From: Marinobacter sp. 2_MG-2023
Lineage (GTDB): Bacteria; Pseudomonadota; Gammaproteobacteria; Pseudomonadales; Oleiphilaceae
NCBI RefSeq assembly: GCF_030546935.1
Contig: NZ_JAUOPH010000004.1
Location: 186,001-250,000 of the forward strand
Length of the DNA stretch: 64,000 nucleotides
Reading direction: 5' to 3'
Part shown: one piece after another, positions 43,573 through 52,934 of the stretch
Position numbering within the stretch: the first letter of the stretch is position 1
How the letters are laid out: the number at the start of each line of letters is the position of its first letter
Position numbers and translations under genes: made by a program
The notes under the pieces: model-generated
The model's database searches: none
What the model saw: only the letters and a program-made list of their open reading frames with translations
What the model was told of the DNA's origin: nothing

Positions 43573-44430
43573 TCACTGTTTATCCGGGCGCTGCGCAAAC
43601 AGTGAGACCAGGGCCAGACACGCCGAGCCCACCATCAGCAACACCGAAACCGCATTCAATACCGGAGTAGAGCCTTCGCGCAGCCGGTCAAACATGGCAA
43701 TGGTCAAAGGTGCGTCTGAGCCCACCAGCATCAGGGTGGTGTTGAAGTTCTCAAAGGACATCAGAAATGCCACCACACCGGCACCGAACAGGGCCGGCTT
43801 CAAAAATGGCAGTGTCACAGTTGCAATAGCCGTCAGGCGGCTCGCGCCGAGATTCATAGCAGCCTCTTCCTGGGTAACGTCGAACTTGCGCAGGCGTGCA
43901 GAAATAACAAGGGTGGCGATGGTGGTAATGAAAGCAAACTGACCAAGGGTGACTAACACCAGGCCCGGCCGCAAAGCTTCGAAATCGTAGTCAAACTGCA
44001 CTTCAAACCAGTTTGCCACTGTACTGCTGAATACCAGGATAGAGACACCAAGTATGACCCCCGGTACTACCAGCGGCATCAACATGAGTACATAAAGAAA
44101 GTTCTTGCCCGGGAACTGCTCCCGCTCGAACAAAAAGGCATTGCAGGTCGCCAGTGCGAGGCTTGCCAGCGTAGTCACTATAGCTACCTGAACACTAACG
44201 CCGATACTCTCGAGCAAAGCGTCATCATGGAACAACCCGAGCCTTGGCTCCTTGCTGCCCAGGTACCAGTCCCAGGTAAAGCCGTTCCACGGCAACGAAG
44301 GAAATAAGGAATCGTTGAACGAGAAGGCCGCCACCACCAGTAGAGGCGTAATCAGAAAAATAAAAAACAGTACGACGTAACACAGGTAGGACGCCCGATA
44401 AAAACGGCTACTGGAAATAGAGGGGATCAT
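43573..44430 (-). CDS. ABC transporter permease, PotC-like
   Basis: A 285-residue inner-membrane permease with six helices. It carries the binding-protein-dependent transport motif EEAAMNLGASRLTAIATVTLPFLKPAL (about 190-216, EAA loop) that docks on the ATPase. N-terminal Ser/Arg-rich segment and helix 1 match PotC/PotI. It is the last gene of a four-gene importer and overlaps the previous permease by 4 bp (ATGA). Polyamine-type substrates are usual for this group but also include related cations. Confidence 0.88.
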   Translation of the reverse strand: MIPSISSSRFYRASYLCYVVLFFIFLITPLLVVAAFSFNDSLFPSLPWNGFTWDWYLGSKEPRLGLFHDDALLESIGVSVQVAIVTTLASLALATCNAFLFEREQFPGKNFLYVLMLMPLVVPGVILGVSILVFSSTVANWFEVQFDYDFEALRPGLVLVTLGQFAFITTIATLVISARLRKFDVTQEEAAMNLGASRLTAIATVTLPFLKPALFGAGVVAFLMSFENFNTTLMLVGSDAPLTIAMFDRLREGSTPVLNAVSVLLMVGSACLALVSLFAQRPDKQ

Positions 44431-45308
44431 GACATCACCCGTGTAAAAGACTGCTTGGTGATTTTGAGTCCCAGCCAGACAATCAGCGACGACAAGACCA
44501 GCAGCAAAATACCGAAGGCCGCACCCTGCTCCCAGTTAAAACGAGTGATGAACTGGGTGTAGATTTGCTCGGTAAACCACAAGCTGTCTTTGCCTCCCAG
44601 AAGTGTCGGGGTCAGGTAATTCCCCAGCGTCAGCATAAACACCACGATGCAGCCACTCATGATGCCAGGCATGGCATGGGGAATTACGATGCTCTTCATC
44701 ACATGCCAGCTACTGCCACCAAGATCATAACCGGCTTCGATCAGGCTCTTATCCAGACTGTCGAGCGTTGTGACAAGAGGCACTACCATGAACAGCATGG
44801 AGGTGTATATCAGCCCCACCATAATGGCGACATCGTTGTAGAGCATTTCAACAGGCTGGTCGACCAGCCCCAACCACTGCAGCGCCCCGCTAACCAACCC
44901 GGTCTCTCGGAGCAGAATCATCCAGCCGTAAGTACGCACCAACTCGCTGACCCAGAACGGAATCAGGCACAGAATAAACAGCGCCATTTTCGGCTTGCCA
45001 CTGAGAACTTTCGCAATATAAAACGAGACAGGAAAGGCAATAATTAACGTAAGTGCCGTGGCCACAATGGACATTACTGCGGTGCGAACAAAGGTATTCC
45101 AGTATAGCGGCTCAGTAAAAAATTCGGTGTAATTGCTGAAGCTGAACTCATACTGCCGGGATGCGACGCGTTCCCGCAGAGACACCAGCACCATATCGAT
45201 ATGTGGCAGAATAATCAGCAAACTGAGCCAGAGCACAATAGGCGCAAGTAACAGCCAAAAGCCAAGGCGATACTGCGTACGCTTTAAACTGCCAGGCTCT
45301 GCGCTCAT
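44427..45308 (-). CDS. ABC transporter permease, PotB-like
   Basis: A 293-residue permease with six helices and an EAA loop near DLGGSSWHVMKSIVIPHAMPGIMSG. The N-terminus YRLGFWLLLAPIVLWLSLLIILPHIDMVLVSLRER and the large periplasmic loop fit PotB/PotH. The frame is open further upstream, but the ATG at 45308 shares one base with the ATPase stop codon (TGATG), the usual coupling, while the longer form would overlap the ATPase by more than 60 bp. It forms the heterodimer with the PotC-like permease. Confidence 0.88.
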   Translation of the reverse strand: MSAEPGSLKRTQYRLGFWLLLAPIVLWLSLLIILPHIDMVLVSLRERVASRQYEFSFSNYTEFFTEPLYWNTFVRTAVMSIVATALTLIIAFPVSFYIAKVLSGKPKMALFILCLIPFWVSELVRTYGWMILLRETGLVSGALQWLGLVDQPVEMLYNDVAIMVGLIYTSMLFMVVPLVTTLDSLDKSLIEAGYDLGGSSWHVMKSIVIPHAMPGIMSGCIVVFMLTLGNYLTPTLLGGKDSLWFTEQIYTQFITRFNWEQGAAFGILLLVLSSLIVWLGLKITKQSFTRVMS

Positions 45309-46456
45309 CACACAGCCTCTGGCCGGGTTACCGGTGCGACCGGAAAGCAAAGGCACTGGTTGGCTTGCCAACTCACATACACAGAGCGGCCCGGCTCAAG
45401 GGCATGAAAGTCCGCGGTTTGGGGAAGCGCCACAGTAAGCACGGCACCTTCAGCCGTTTCCACTTGTAGCTGGCTGCGAGCGCCATCAAACAGCGTGCGC
45501 AGAACAGTTACCTGCAGGCAGTTATCCTGCTCAGCCTCCGGTTGACCCAGACTGATTTGCATCACTTCCGGCCGGATGAACACTGTGATGCGTGAGCCGG
45601 GCGGCGTCTCCTCGCTGCTTTGACTCAGCAACCGCACGCCGTGCTCGGTAACAACAGTGATGGTTTTACCCGACTGACCTTGCACCTTGCCTACATATTG
45701 ATTGCTATCGCCGATAAAACTCGCCACAAAGGGTGTCTTTGGGTGATAGTAGAGTTCCTGTGGCGTGCCCACCTGCTCAAACCGCCCCTTATTCATCACT
45801 GCCACCTGGTCAGACATCACCAGTGCTTCTGATTGATCGTGGGTGATGTACACAAACGTGGTATTGAACTCACGCTGCAGGCGTTTGAGCTCAATTTTCA
45901 TTTGTTCTCGCAGTTTCAGGTCCAGCGCACCCAAAGGCTCATCCAGTAATAACACTGCAGGGTTCAACACCAGACAGCGGGCGATCGCTACGCGCTGTTT
46001 CTGTCCGCCAGAGAGTTGATCAATCCGCTTTTTTCCATAATCGGGCAACTGAACCTTGGCCAGCACCGCGTCGATAAGGGTGGCGTGTTCACGCTTTGGA
46101 ACACCTTTGCGCTTCAGTCCGTAGGCAATATTCTCTGCAACCGACATAGTGGGAAACAACGCCAGGTGCTGAAACACCATATTTACCGGGCGCTTGTTCG
46201 GGGGCGTATTCAGTACGGACTGGCCTTTAATAAGTATGTCGCCGGAATCGGGCTGCTGGAACCCGGCCAGCATACGCAACAGTGTTGTTTTACCGCAGCC
46301 GGAGGGCCCAAGGATGGAAAAAAAGGCCCCGCGAGGGATGCTGAATGACACTTCATCAACCGCGGCGAATTCACCAAAATGTTTGCTCAGCAGGGTGCAG
46401 GCAAGATCCTCCTGCACCCCAGCACCTGCATCCAAAGCGAATGCTTGATCCGACAT
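45308..46456 (-). CDS. ABC transporter ATPase, PotA-like
   Basis: A 382-residue ATPase: Walker A GPSGCGKTT (about 51-59), Q loop VFQHLALFP, signature LSGGQKQRVAIAR, Walker B VLLLDEPLGALD, and H loop ITHD. A C-terminal TOBE_2 regulatory domain (about 290-370) is typical of MalK/PotA-type importers. ATG at 46456 is preferred over TTG codons upstream because AAGG lies nine bases before it. It follows the binding-protein gene by 11 bp. Confidence 0.92.
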   Translation of the reverse strand: MSDQAFALDAGAGVQEDLACTLLSKHFGEFAAVDEVSFSIPRGAFFSILGPSGCGKTTLLRMLAGFQQPDSGDILIKGQSVLNTPPNKRPVNMVFQHLALFPTMSVAENIAYGLKRKGVPKREHATLIDAVLAKVQLPDYGKKRIDQLSGGQKQRVAIARCLVLNPAVLLLDEPLGALDLKLREQMKIELKRLQREFNTTFVYITHDQSEALVMSDQVAVMNKGRFEQVGTPQELYYHPKTPFVASFIGDSNQYVGKVQGQSGKTITVVTEHGVRLLSQSSEETPPGSRITVFIRPEVMQISLGQPEAEQDNCLQVTVLRTLFDGARSQLQVETAEGAVLTVALPQTADFHALEPGRSVYVSWQANQCLCFPVAPVTRPEAV

Positions 46457-46467
46457 AGACAACAACC

Positions 46468-47541
46468 TTAGTTAGCGGCTTTCACCCTATCAAGCACCTT
46501 GCCCTCCATCTCTTCCAGACCGGCTGGAACGGGCGGGTACCAGTTGATGTTGTCAAGATCTGCTTGCGGAAAGCTCTCTTTGAACTGAGCCTTCAGAGTG
46601 TCATTAACGAAATCATCACTGCCTTTGGAAGCCGTAAAGTTACCGGCAGACTCAGTAATACGTGCGGCGACGTCTGGCTGCATAACAAAGTTGATCCACT
46701 GGTATGCGGCATCTTCTGCTTTCGTTTTACGGGGAAGAACAAAGGTGTCGATCCAGCCCAAAGCGCCAGATTCAGGCGCCACAAAGGTAATATCCGGACT
46801 CTCCGCGTTAAGCTTCCAGCCACCGGCATCCCACGCCATTGCCGCAGACACCTCGCCGGAGCGCATCAGATTCAACAAGGCATCGCCACCTGACCAATAG
46901 GCTTTAACGTTACTTTTACAATCGATCAGTTTTTCTTCGACCTTATCCAGAATGGCCTGATATTTTTCCATATCGCCATAAGCTGCGAACGGGTCTTCAC
47001 CCATAGCAAAAGCGAAACCAATCAATGTGGGACGTTTAAGGCGATACGATACAGAGCCGCTCAATGAATCATCACAAAGGTCGGTGTAGTCCTTTACTGT
47101 GGCTGCAGTCTTGCGGTTTACAATCAGCCCGCTGGTGCCCCAAACGTGAGGAACTCCGTATACCTCGCCGTCAAATTCAGTATTCTTTTTGGTCGCTTCC
47201 AGCATGGAGGGAATGATCTTTGCCGTCTCGATTTTGCTCAAATCCATCGGCTTATATATATCGAAATCGGCCTGGGCGCTCACGATCCGATCCTGGCTGG
47301 GCTGAGCGAGATCGAAGCCGGCACCGCGGGTAGCGCGCAATTTCGAGATCATATCTTCGTTATTGGAGAGGGTGACTTTGACTTCAATGCCGGTCTCTTT
47401 CTCAAACTGCTCAACTACATCCTGTGGTGCGTAGCCGCCCCAGGTCAGTAGCCGAAGTGTTTCAGCCTGAGCTGAAACCGAAAAGGCCGCAGTAGCGGCA
47501 GCAAACATTGTCACGTACTTGAATTGACGGAAAGATCTCAT
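46468..47541 (-). CDS. Periplasmic binding protein of a polyamine-type importer (PotD/PotF-like)
   Basis: A 357-residue exported protein with a signal peptide (about 1-27, AQA cleavage). The PotD/PotF-type opening LRLLTWGGYAPQDVVEQFEKETGIEVKV is followed by segments of the two-lobed fold (YGVPHVWGTSGLIVN, DALLNLMRSGEVSAAMAW). Substrate spermidine, putrescine or a related compound is inferred; ligand residues were not checked one by one. The ATG at 47541 starts the signal peptide; a longer frame to 47565 lacks an SD. It heads the four-gene operon, with a promoter at 47598-47625. Confidence 0.88.
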   Translation of the reverse strand: MRSFRQFKYVTMFAAATAAFSVSAQAETLRLLTWGGYAPQDVVEQFEKETGIEVKVTLSNNEDMISKLRATRGAGFDLAQPSQDRIVSAQADFDIYKPMDLSKIETAKIIPSMLEATKKNTEFDGEVYGVPHVWGTSGLIVNRKTAATVKDYTDLCDDSLSGSVSYRLKRPTLIGFAFAMGEDPFAAYGDMEKYQAILDKVEEKLIDCKSNVKAYWSGGDALLNLMRSGEVSAAMAWDAGGWKLNAESPDITFVAPESGALGWIDTFVLPRKTKAEDAAYQWINFVMQPDVAARITESAGNFTASKGSDDFVNDTLKAQFKESFPQADLDNINWYPPVPAGLEEMEGKVLDRVKAAN

Positions 47542-47597
47542 GATGGGGCCTGTCCTTGTGAGCAACGAGAAGCAATCTCGGGGGATTCATGACCTTA

Positions 47598-47625
47598 AAT
47601 GTAGCGTGTTACAGATTTTTGACAA
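47598..47625 (-). promoter_or_regulatory. Candidate sigma-70 promoter of the polyamine-type ABC operon
   Basis: On the minus strand TTGTCA (47625-47620), 16-bp spacer, TACATT (47603-47598), about 57 bp before the binding-protein ATG. Confidence 0.5.
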
Positions 47626-47633
47626 GCTACCAG

Positions 47634-48719
47634 CTAAACCACTACGAAGGTTCCCCGCCCTCGTTCTTTCGCAAGGTACAGCGCCTGATCAGCGGCTTGA
47701 ATCATGCCTTCCAGAGACCCGAAATCCTCAGGCTGCCCATGACATACTCCGATTGAACAACTAAGAAGCTTTTCGCCCGGGCTCTCTTCGTTCGGCATTG
47801 CCGCATTCTTCCATTCAGCCAGAATCCGTGCCGCCTGCTGTTCGAGTTCAAGCTCCCCCTGGTTCTGGTTTGCAGTCACGACAATAAACTCTTCGCCACC
47901 ATAACGGCCGATAATATCTGTTCCGCGTTTGAATACTTTTTTCAGGATATCGGCTTGATAGCGGATAGCACGATCACCTTCCTGATGACCATAACAGTCA
48001 TTGAATTGCTTGAAGTGATCCAGATCGATCATGAACACCGCCAACGACTGGCCTGAACGCCGTTGCCAGGCGAACAAACGCTCCGATTCACTCATAAACG
48101 CCCTGCGATTCAGCAACTCTGTAAGTCCATCCGTGGTGCTTAGAGTAACTAACCGCTCATTCACTTTGTTAATTTCACCAACCAACTGATCAACCCTGTA
48201 CCTGCCAATAGCACCAATAAACAGCGAGCCAACCACAAATCCAGCGCTCATGGCGGTGCGGTCGCCGTAAACAGGCTCCAGAAACATCAGCCAGACAAAT
48301 CCAAACGAGCTCAAAAACATCAGCCATAACGCAAAACGGAACTTCATACCGAATACAAAGAAGCCGAAGAACGCGTACAACAATGTTCCCTCATAGGGAA
48401 AGCTGAACGCGACCCGCTCCCAGAGAGTATGAATCAGGTAGTAGTTGGCATAGGTGAGGCCAAGAATAGTCAGTAAAAAAGCTGACTGGGAAAATCGAAA
48501 GAAATGCCGATAAAAACTCAAAGCAAACAGAGCCAGCAGAATTGGAAGCTGAACAAAAACCCGGTTATTAAAATAAACACCCGCCACTTCTTCGGGTACG
48601 AGTTTAAGGTCGCCAATCATAAACAAAACGATCAACACGCCGCCCATCAAGATAGACAACCTGAGCATAAGTAGGTCGCGAGGGGACGTGTAATTGAGAT
48701 CAACCGAAGCTTGCGGCAT
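47634..48719 (-). CDS. Membrane diguanylate cyclase (GGDEF domain)
   Basis: A 361-residue protein. Five or six hydrophobic helices (about 20-175) are followed by a short coiled linker (EINKVNERLVTLSTTDGLT) and a GGDEF domain (about 190-355). The active-site motif is RYGGEEFIVV, and the preceding FKQFNDCYGHQEGD matches the nucleotide site; both support activity as a diguanylate cyclase making c-di-GMP. An RxxD inhibitory site is not obvious before GGEEF (the segment there reads KRGTDIIGR). The ATG at 48719 is chosen over a TTG at 48740. It is divergent from the HPt-REC-REC-GGDEF-EAL gene. Confidence 0.88.
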   Translation of the reverse strand: MPQASVDLNYTSPRDLLMLRLSILMGGVLIVLFMIGDLKLVPEEVAGVYFNNRVFVQLPILLALFALSFYRHFFRFSQSAFLLTILGLTYANYYLIHTLWERVAFSFPYEGTLLYAFFGFFVFGMKFRFALWLMFLSSFGFVWLMFLEPVYGDRTAMSAGFVVGSLFIGAIGRYRVDQLVGEINKVNERLVTLSTTDGLTELLNRRAFMSESERLFAWQRRSGQSLAVFMIDLDHFKQFNDCYGHQEGDRAIRYQADILKKVFKRGTDIIGRYGGEEFIVVTANQNQGELELEQQAARILAEWKNAAMPNEESPGEKLLSCSIGVCHGQPEDFGSLEGMIQAADQALYLAKERGRGTFVVV

Positions 48720-48897
48720 AAAAATGGTTCTCTTGGCCAACTATTAGCTCGGGGGTTAACTACCTTGTAATCCTGAACAGGGTAACTAAAAAGGCAAACT
48801 TGCGATACGCTCTACACTTAACCTAAAGGGCAAATGCGGCCGAGTAGCGATCCACAACCTGCCCTTGGAACCCATTCAAGATGCAAAAGGTGTAGCA

Positions 48898-51333
48898 ATG
48901 GCGGATGCCAGTCCCAGGCAGAAGCTCCAGGAACTCAGAGGCAAGTACGTTGCCGGACTGCCCGACCGTTTGGCAGAGCTCAACGACTCCTGGAGTCACC
49001 TTCAGCATGTCAGCTGGAATCAAAAATCACTCACCTTCATGAGCCAATGCGCGCATAAGTTGAGCGGCAGCGGGGCCACCTTCGAATTTCCGGACATTAC
49101 CAATACGGCGCGAGTGCTCGAAGAGCAGCTACAAACGGTCCTGACCAAACCTGACGCGGCACCAGCAGAACGCCAGGAAATAGATAGTGCACTCAAAGCA
49201 CTTGAGCGCGCCATTGTGCGAGCTACTAACACCGATCTAAGGCATGAGCCGGACGGCTCGGAACTGCACGACACCCGGAAGAATAACAACCCGCACCGCA
49301 TCGCCGTCATCGAAGATGATGCAAATCAAGCCGACCATCTCAAGAACTGGCTGGAGCTACGAGGCTATTACGCAGAAACTTTTGAGGACCCTGACACCTA
49401 CAACCAACGGGCAGACAAACGCTTTCATGACCTGATTCTGCTGGATATCAGTTTTCCCCAAGGCGCTATGGAAGGTATTGCCTGGTTGGAGCGCCTGAAA
49501 ACCCAGATGGGGACCAATGCTCCCGTGATCATGATGTCCGCGAGGAGCGATATGGTCGCCCGCATGCGGGCACTCCGGGCGGGCGCAGATATCTATCTGA
49601 CCAAACCACTCAATATGGGCGTACTTGAGAAGCGCATCCACCAGTTACTTGAAAGCAACGCAACAAGCAGGCCAAAGGTGCTTTGGGTAGACGACGACGT
49701 TGAACTTCTCGCCCACTATGAAACCATGCTGGCCGCAGAAGGCTACGAGGTAGAAGGGCTGAGCCAGCCCGTTCGCGTTCTGGAGCGCATCGCCCAGTTC
49801 CAGCCGGATGCCATTGTACTGGACCATGACATGCCCGGCTGCCGGGGCATCGAACTGGCGAAGGTGCTCAGGCAGGATGCCAACTACATGACCATCCCTA
49901 TCCTTTTTGTATCAGCCTCGTCAGAAGCCCTGGAACAGGTCGAACAACACAGCATTGCCGGCAACGAGTTTTTCCAGAAACCGCTGAATAACGAACAGTT
50001 CCTCACCTCCCTGCAGCGCCACTTGATGAACGCCCAGCTTATTGCGGCCCGCATCAACCTGATCAGCCAGCGCAAAGAACCCGAGGGACTGCAGAACCTG
50101 GACTACTTCCTGACTGAGCTAGGAGGTCTCCTCGCCACTATCGGTGGCAACCCGGAAGGTGAGTCGCATTATCTGGTTCAGGCCAGCATTGACCACCAGG
50201 AATATTTGCGAGCCCAGCATGGTGCTCGTGCCATGGCAAGCCTTGGCGCCCGAATGGAAAAACACTTCGCCAAACAGCTCAGGCCCGGGGATTCCGGTTG
50301 CGCCCTGGGGGGCGGTAGCTTTCTATTCCAATTGCATGAGTCCACCGCCAGTGACGACGGCGTATCAATCCTTCAGCGCTTCCAGCGAAACTTGAATACG
50401 CCCGCCTGGACCCTGACAGACGAACACACTCCTGTAACTCTCAGTCTGGGCGCACTGATGCTTAACGACGCTCTGGATGAAGACAAGGCTCTGATCGAAG
50501 TGGAACATGCTTGCAGCGAAGCCATGCTGAGTGGTGGCAATCGCATTCAGTGGCAACAGGCGCCGGAACGCTCTTCTGAACCCAAATTCAACGCCCGTAT
50601 CAGGGAGTTGATCGCGGCTCAGCGATTTAACCTCTACTACCAACCGATCGTTAATATGGAAACCGGCGACACTTTGTTTGAGGCGTTGATACGACTGGTA
50701 GACGATGACAATGCCGTGTATTTGCCGAGCCAGTTCCTGCAGCAGCTGCCTGAGGGCATCCGGGGGCCATTCCATGAGCTGGACCGCTGGGTAATCCAGC
50801 ACGCGGTAGAGGCCCTTTCCCACCTTAAAGGCAAAGATGCCGCCAGCCATTCGGTGAGCATAAAGCTTTCTTCCTCCATGGCTGTTGTAGAGAACCTTCT
50901 CCCTCTGCTGAGTTCAGCAATCAGGAACGCACGCCTCAAGGGCAAACGCAGAATCTATCTGGCATTATCCAGCCAGAATGTAATGAAAGATGTACCCGGC
51001 GCGATAAAGATAGCGCGACTGGTTCAGAACATGGACTGCGGGCTGATCATTGAACATATAGATACCTCAGCCGCCTCTGTCGACCTGATCAAAGAACTGA
51101 ATTCGGTGGATGTTGTGAAACTGGCCCCCGCACTCGGCGCAGTTGCTCAACAAACCCCAGCTCTGGAACAGCTGTTGGATCAACTGAAAGCCACACTCAA
51201 CTTCAACCGGAAGATAGTGGTCACCGGTGTCGAAGACGCCAAAGCGCTTTCCTGGTTCTGGGAGCGCGGCATTCGTAACTTCCAGGGGTACTTTATCCAG
51301 GAACCGAAAGGGGCCATGAGTTACGAGCTATAG
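48898..51333 (+). CDS. HPt-REC-REC-GGDEF-EAL protein with degenerate output domains
   Basis: An 811-residue cytoplasmic protein. HPt domain (about 10-100) has the phosphorylatable His in CAHKLSGSGATF. REC1 (about 138-255) has Asp in LILLDISFP and YLTKPL; REC2 (about 262-375) has WVDDD, Asp in IVLDHDMPG and FFQKPL. A GGDEF-like domain (about 400-550) reads LGGGSF where GGDEF belongs, and an EAL domain (about 560-805) follows. The EAL part keeps FEALIRL and QGYF but has lost other catalytic residues (IKLSSS, LALSS, EHIDTS, VTGVED). It is probably a c-di-GMP receptor or scaffold, not an enzyme. AAAGG precedes the ATG at 48898; a TTG at 48865 is less likely. Confidence 0.88.
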   Translation: MADASPRQKLQELRGKYVAGLPDRLAELNDSWSHLQHVSWNQKSLTFMSQCAHKLSGSGATFEFPDITNTARVLEEQLQTVLTKPDAAPAERQEIDSALKALERAIVRATNTDLRHEPDGSELHDTRKNNNPHRIAVIEDDANQADHLKNWLELRGYYAETFEDPDTYNQRADKRFHDLILLDISFPQGAMEGIAWLERLKTQMGTNAPVIMMSARSDMVARMRALRAGADIYLTKPLNMGVLEKRIHQLLESNATSRPKVLWVDDDVELLAHYETMLAAEGYEVEGLSQPVRVLERIAQFQPDAIVLDHDMPGCRGIELAKVLRQDANYMTIPILFVSASSEALEQVEQHSIAGNEFFQKPLNNEQFLTSLQRHLMNAQLIAARINLISQRKEPEGLQNLDYFLTELGGLLATIGGNPEGESHYLVQASIDHQEYLRAQHGARAMASLGARMEKHFAKQLRPGDSGCALGGGSFLFQLHESTASDDGVSILQRFQRNLNTPAWTLTDEHTPVTLSLGALMLNDALDEDKALIEVEHACSEAMLSGGNRIQWQQAPERSSEPKFNARIRELIAAQRFNLYYQPIVNMETGDTLFEALIRLVDDDNAVYLPSQFLQQLPEGIRGPFHELDRWVIQHAVEALSHLKGKDAASHSVSIKLSSSMAVVENLLPLLSSAIRNARLKGKRRIYLALSSQNVMKDVPGAIKIARLVQNMDCGLIIEHIDTSAASVDLIKELNSVDVVKLAPALGAVAQQTPALEQLLDQLKATLNFNRKIVVTGVEDAKALSWFWERGIRNFQGYFIQEPKGAMSYEL

Positions 51334-51370
51334 CCTTTAGCCGGCAAGATTCATTATTCCAGGAGCAACG

Positions 51371-51982
51371 ATGACAAATGGAAGTGCGCGCGCGCCAGGG
51401 GGACTGGCTCGCATAAAACAACTGACGATACGGCTCATATACTCCCGTCATGCTTTCTGGGGCCTGGGCCTCGCATCTTTTCTTGAATCCATCCTCATAC
51501 CAATTCCGCTGGAGGCGCTGCTCATTCCCTTGATGCAGGCCCGGCGCAGCCAGATATTCATTCTCAGCACCATCGCTCTGCTCGGTTGTCTGGTGGGAGC
51601 CAGTGTTGGCTACTTTGTCGGCTACTTCGTGTTTGATGCGATTGGTCAGCAGCTCGTGGAAATGGTCTCCACACCCGAACAATTCGAAAGTGTGCGCGGG
51701 CGCATGGAGGAAGACGGCTTCTGGTTTATCCTGAGCGTGGGCGTTATCCCGGTTCCCTTTCAGATCGCCATGTTGGCTGCAGGTGCCACCAGCTATTCGT
51801 TCTTCCTGTTCATGCTCGCATCAGCCTTATCCCGGGCGCTGAGGTACTATGGCCTGGGGTTACTGGTTCTGATTGCAGGCAATCGGGCCCAGGCTATTTT
51901 CGAACGTCACAAAGTGTCTGCAGCTATAGTGATTACAGTAATGGTTCTGGTGATCTGGGGCGGATCTTTACTGGGCGGTTGA
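51371..51982 (+). CDS. VTT/DedA-type (YqaA-like) membrane protein
   Basis: A 203-residue protein of the VTT (DedA/SNARE-associated) superfamily, YqaA branch. The pattern is HAFWGLGLASFLESILIPIPLEALLIPLM near the N-terminus, then helices with VGYFVGYFVF, and VGVIPVPFQIAMLAAGATSYSFFLFMLASALSRALRYYGLGLL near 135-175, which holds the conserved Arg of DedA proteins. These proteins help move lipids or maintain membrane polarity. AGGAG with 5-nt spacing precedes the ATG. It is 37 bp after the c-di-GMP-type gene and 66 bp before DUF1206. Confidence 0.87.
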   Translation: MTNGSARAPGGLARIKQLTIRLIYSRHAFWGLGLASFLESILIPIPLEALLIPLMQARRSQIFILSTIALLGCLVGASVGYFVGYFVFDAIGQQLVEMVSTPEQFESVRGRMEEDGFWFILSVGVIPVPFQIAMLAAGATSYSFFLFMLASALSRALRYYGLGLLVLIAGNRAQAIFERHKVSAAIVITVMVLVIWGGSLLGG

Positions 51983-52048
51983 TCGTCCAGTGCAACTGAA
52001 CCTCTTTGTACGAAAGCGGAAGAATTCTGCGCGAGCGGGAGAAACACC

Positions 52049-52834
52049 ATGAACAACCCTGCATATGAGCACAAAATGAAATGGTTTGCCCGCTTGGGGT
52101 ACGGGGCTCGCGGGTTGATTTACACCATCGTCGGCGGGCTTTCTTTGCTGTCGGCGATCGGTGCGGGTGGCGACACAGTGGACAGCCGGGGCGCCATCCA
52201 GAAGGTGCTGCAACAACCGCTGGGCAACACAATGTTAGTCATCCTTGTGGCAGGTCTCTTGGGCTATGTCGGATGGCGTTTGATACAAGCAATTAAGGAC
52301 ACAGATAAGCACGGTACCTCCATAAAAGGACTCGCTGTCCGTGGGGGACTTTTTATCAGTGCCGCGACGCACGCAGTATTAGCGTATTACGCCACCACAC
52401 TCCTGTTTGCCAGCGGCTCCTCAGGCGGAGGATCGGAGGCAGGGAAAAGCTTTATCGCCTCAACGCCAGGCCAGATATTCCTGATGCTGGCGGGCCTGGC
52501 AGTCATCGGTGCCGGGGCGGCCCATATCATCAAAGGCTTTAAAGCCAGGTTTGAAAAATATATGGAGATCCCCGCCAAACAAACGAGCTGGGTTCGACCT
52601 TTGTGCCAATTCGGTCTTATAGCTCGCGGAGCCGTCTGGTTACTGATCGGCTGGTTTATGATCCGGTCCGCCCTTTGGGCTCAGAGCGGAGACATTGCCG
52701 GCATGGGCGAAGCGCTCGATACGCTAGCGACCAGCCCCTATGGCACCTGGCTCCTCGGAATCGCGGCTGCAGGTCTGTTTGCTTTTGGGCTCTACAGTTT
52801 TCTGGAAGCCGCCTATAGAAGGATTAACGCTTAG
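52049..52834 (+). CDS. DUF1206 family membrane protein
   Basis: A 261-residue protein with six helices in three repeats of DUF1206, each starting near a Gly-Arg-Gly-type turn (RLGYGARGLIYTIVGG, IKGLAVRGGLFISAATH, QFGLIARGAVWLLIGWF). The ARG turns and the Tyr/Phe-rich helices match the family; function unknown. GGGAG with 7-nt spacing precedes the ATG. It follows the VTT protein on the same strand and may be cotranscribed with it, suggesting a membrane-maintenance pair (inference). Confidence 0.88.
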   Translation: MNNPAYEHKMKWFARLGYGARGLIYTIVGGLSLLSAIGAGGDTVDSRGAIQKVLQQPLGNTMLVILVAGLLGYVGWRLIQAIKDTDKHGTSIKGLAVRGGLFISAATHAVLAYYATTLLFASGSSGGGSEAGKSFIASTPGQIFLMLAGLAVIGAGAAHIIKGFKARFEKYMEIPAKQTSWVRPLCQFGLIARGAVWLLIGWFMIRSALWAQSGDIAGMGEALDTLATSPYGTWLLGIAAAGLFAFGLYSFLEAAYRRINA

Positions 52835-52864
52835 TCCGGACTTCAAAAACAAGAACCTCTGCCA

Positions 52865-52898
52865 CTGTCACCTAACCATAACAATCCATGGTTAGTAT
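52865..52898 (+). promoter_or_regulatory. Pho-box-like promoter of the phn operon, overlapped by a perfect dyad
   Basis: CTGTCAC-CTAA-CCATAAC (52865-52882) has one perfect PhoB half-site, an A/T-containing 4-bp spacer and a weak second half-site in the right register. TAGTAT (52893-52898) follows 10 bp later as a -10. CTAACCAT-N8-ATGGTTAG (52872-52895) is a perfect 8-bp inverted repeat over the same DNA. Confidence 0.45.
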
Positions 52899-52934
52899 CA
52901 GGTCGATGATCATTTCATGACCAAGGATACGAAC

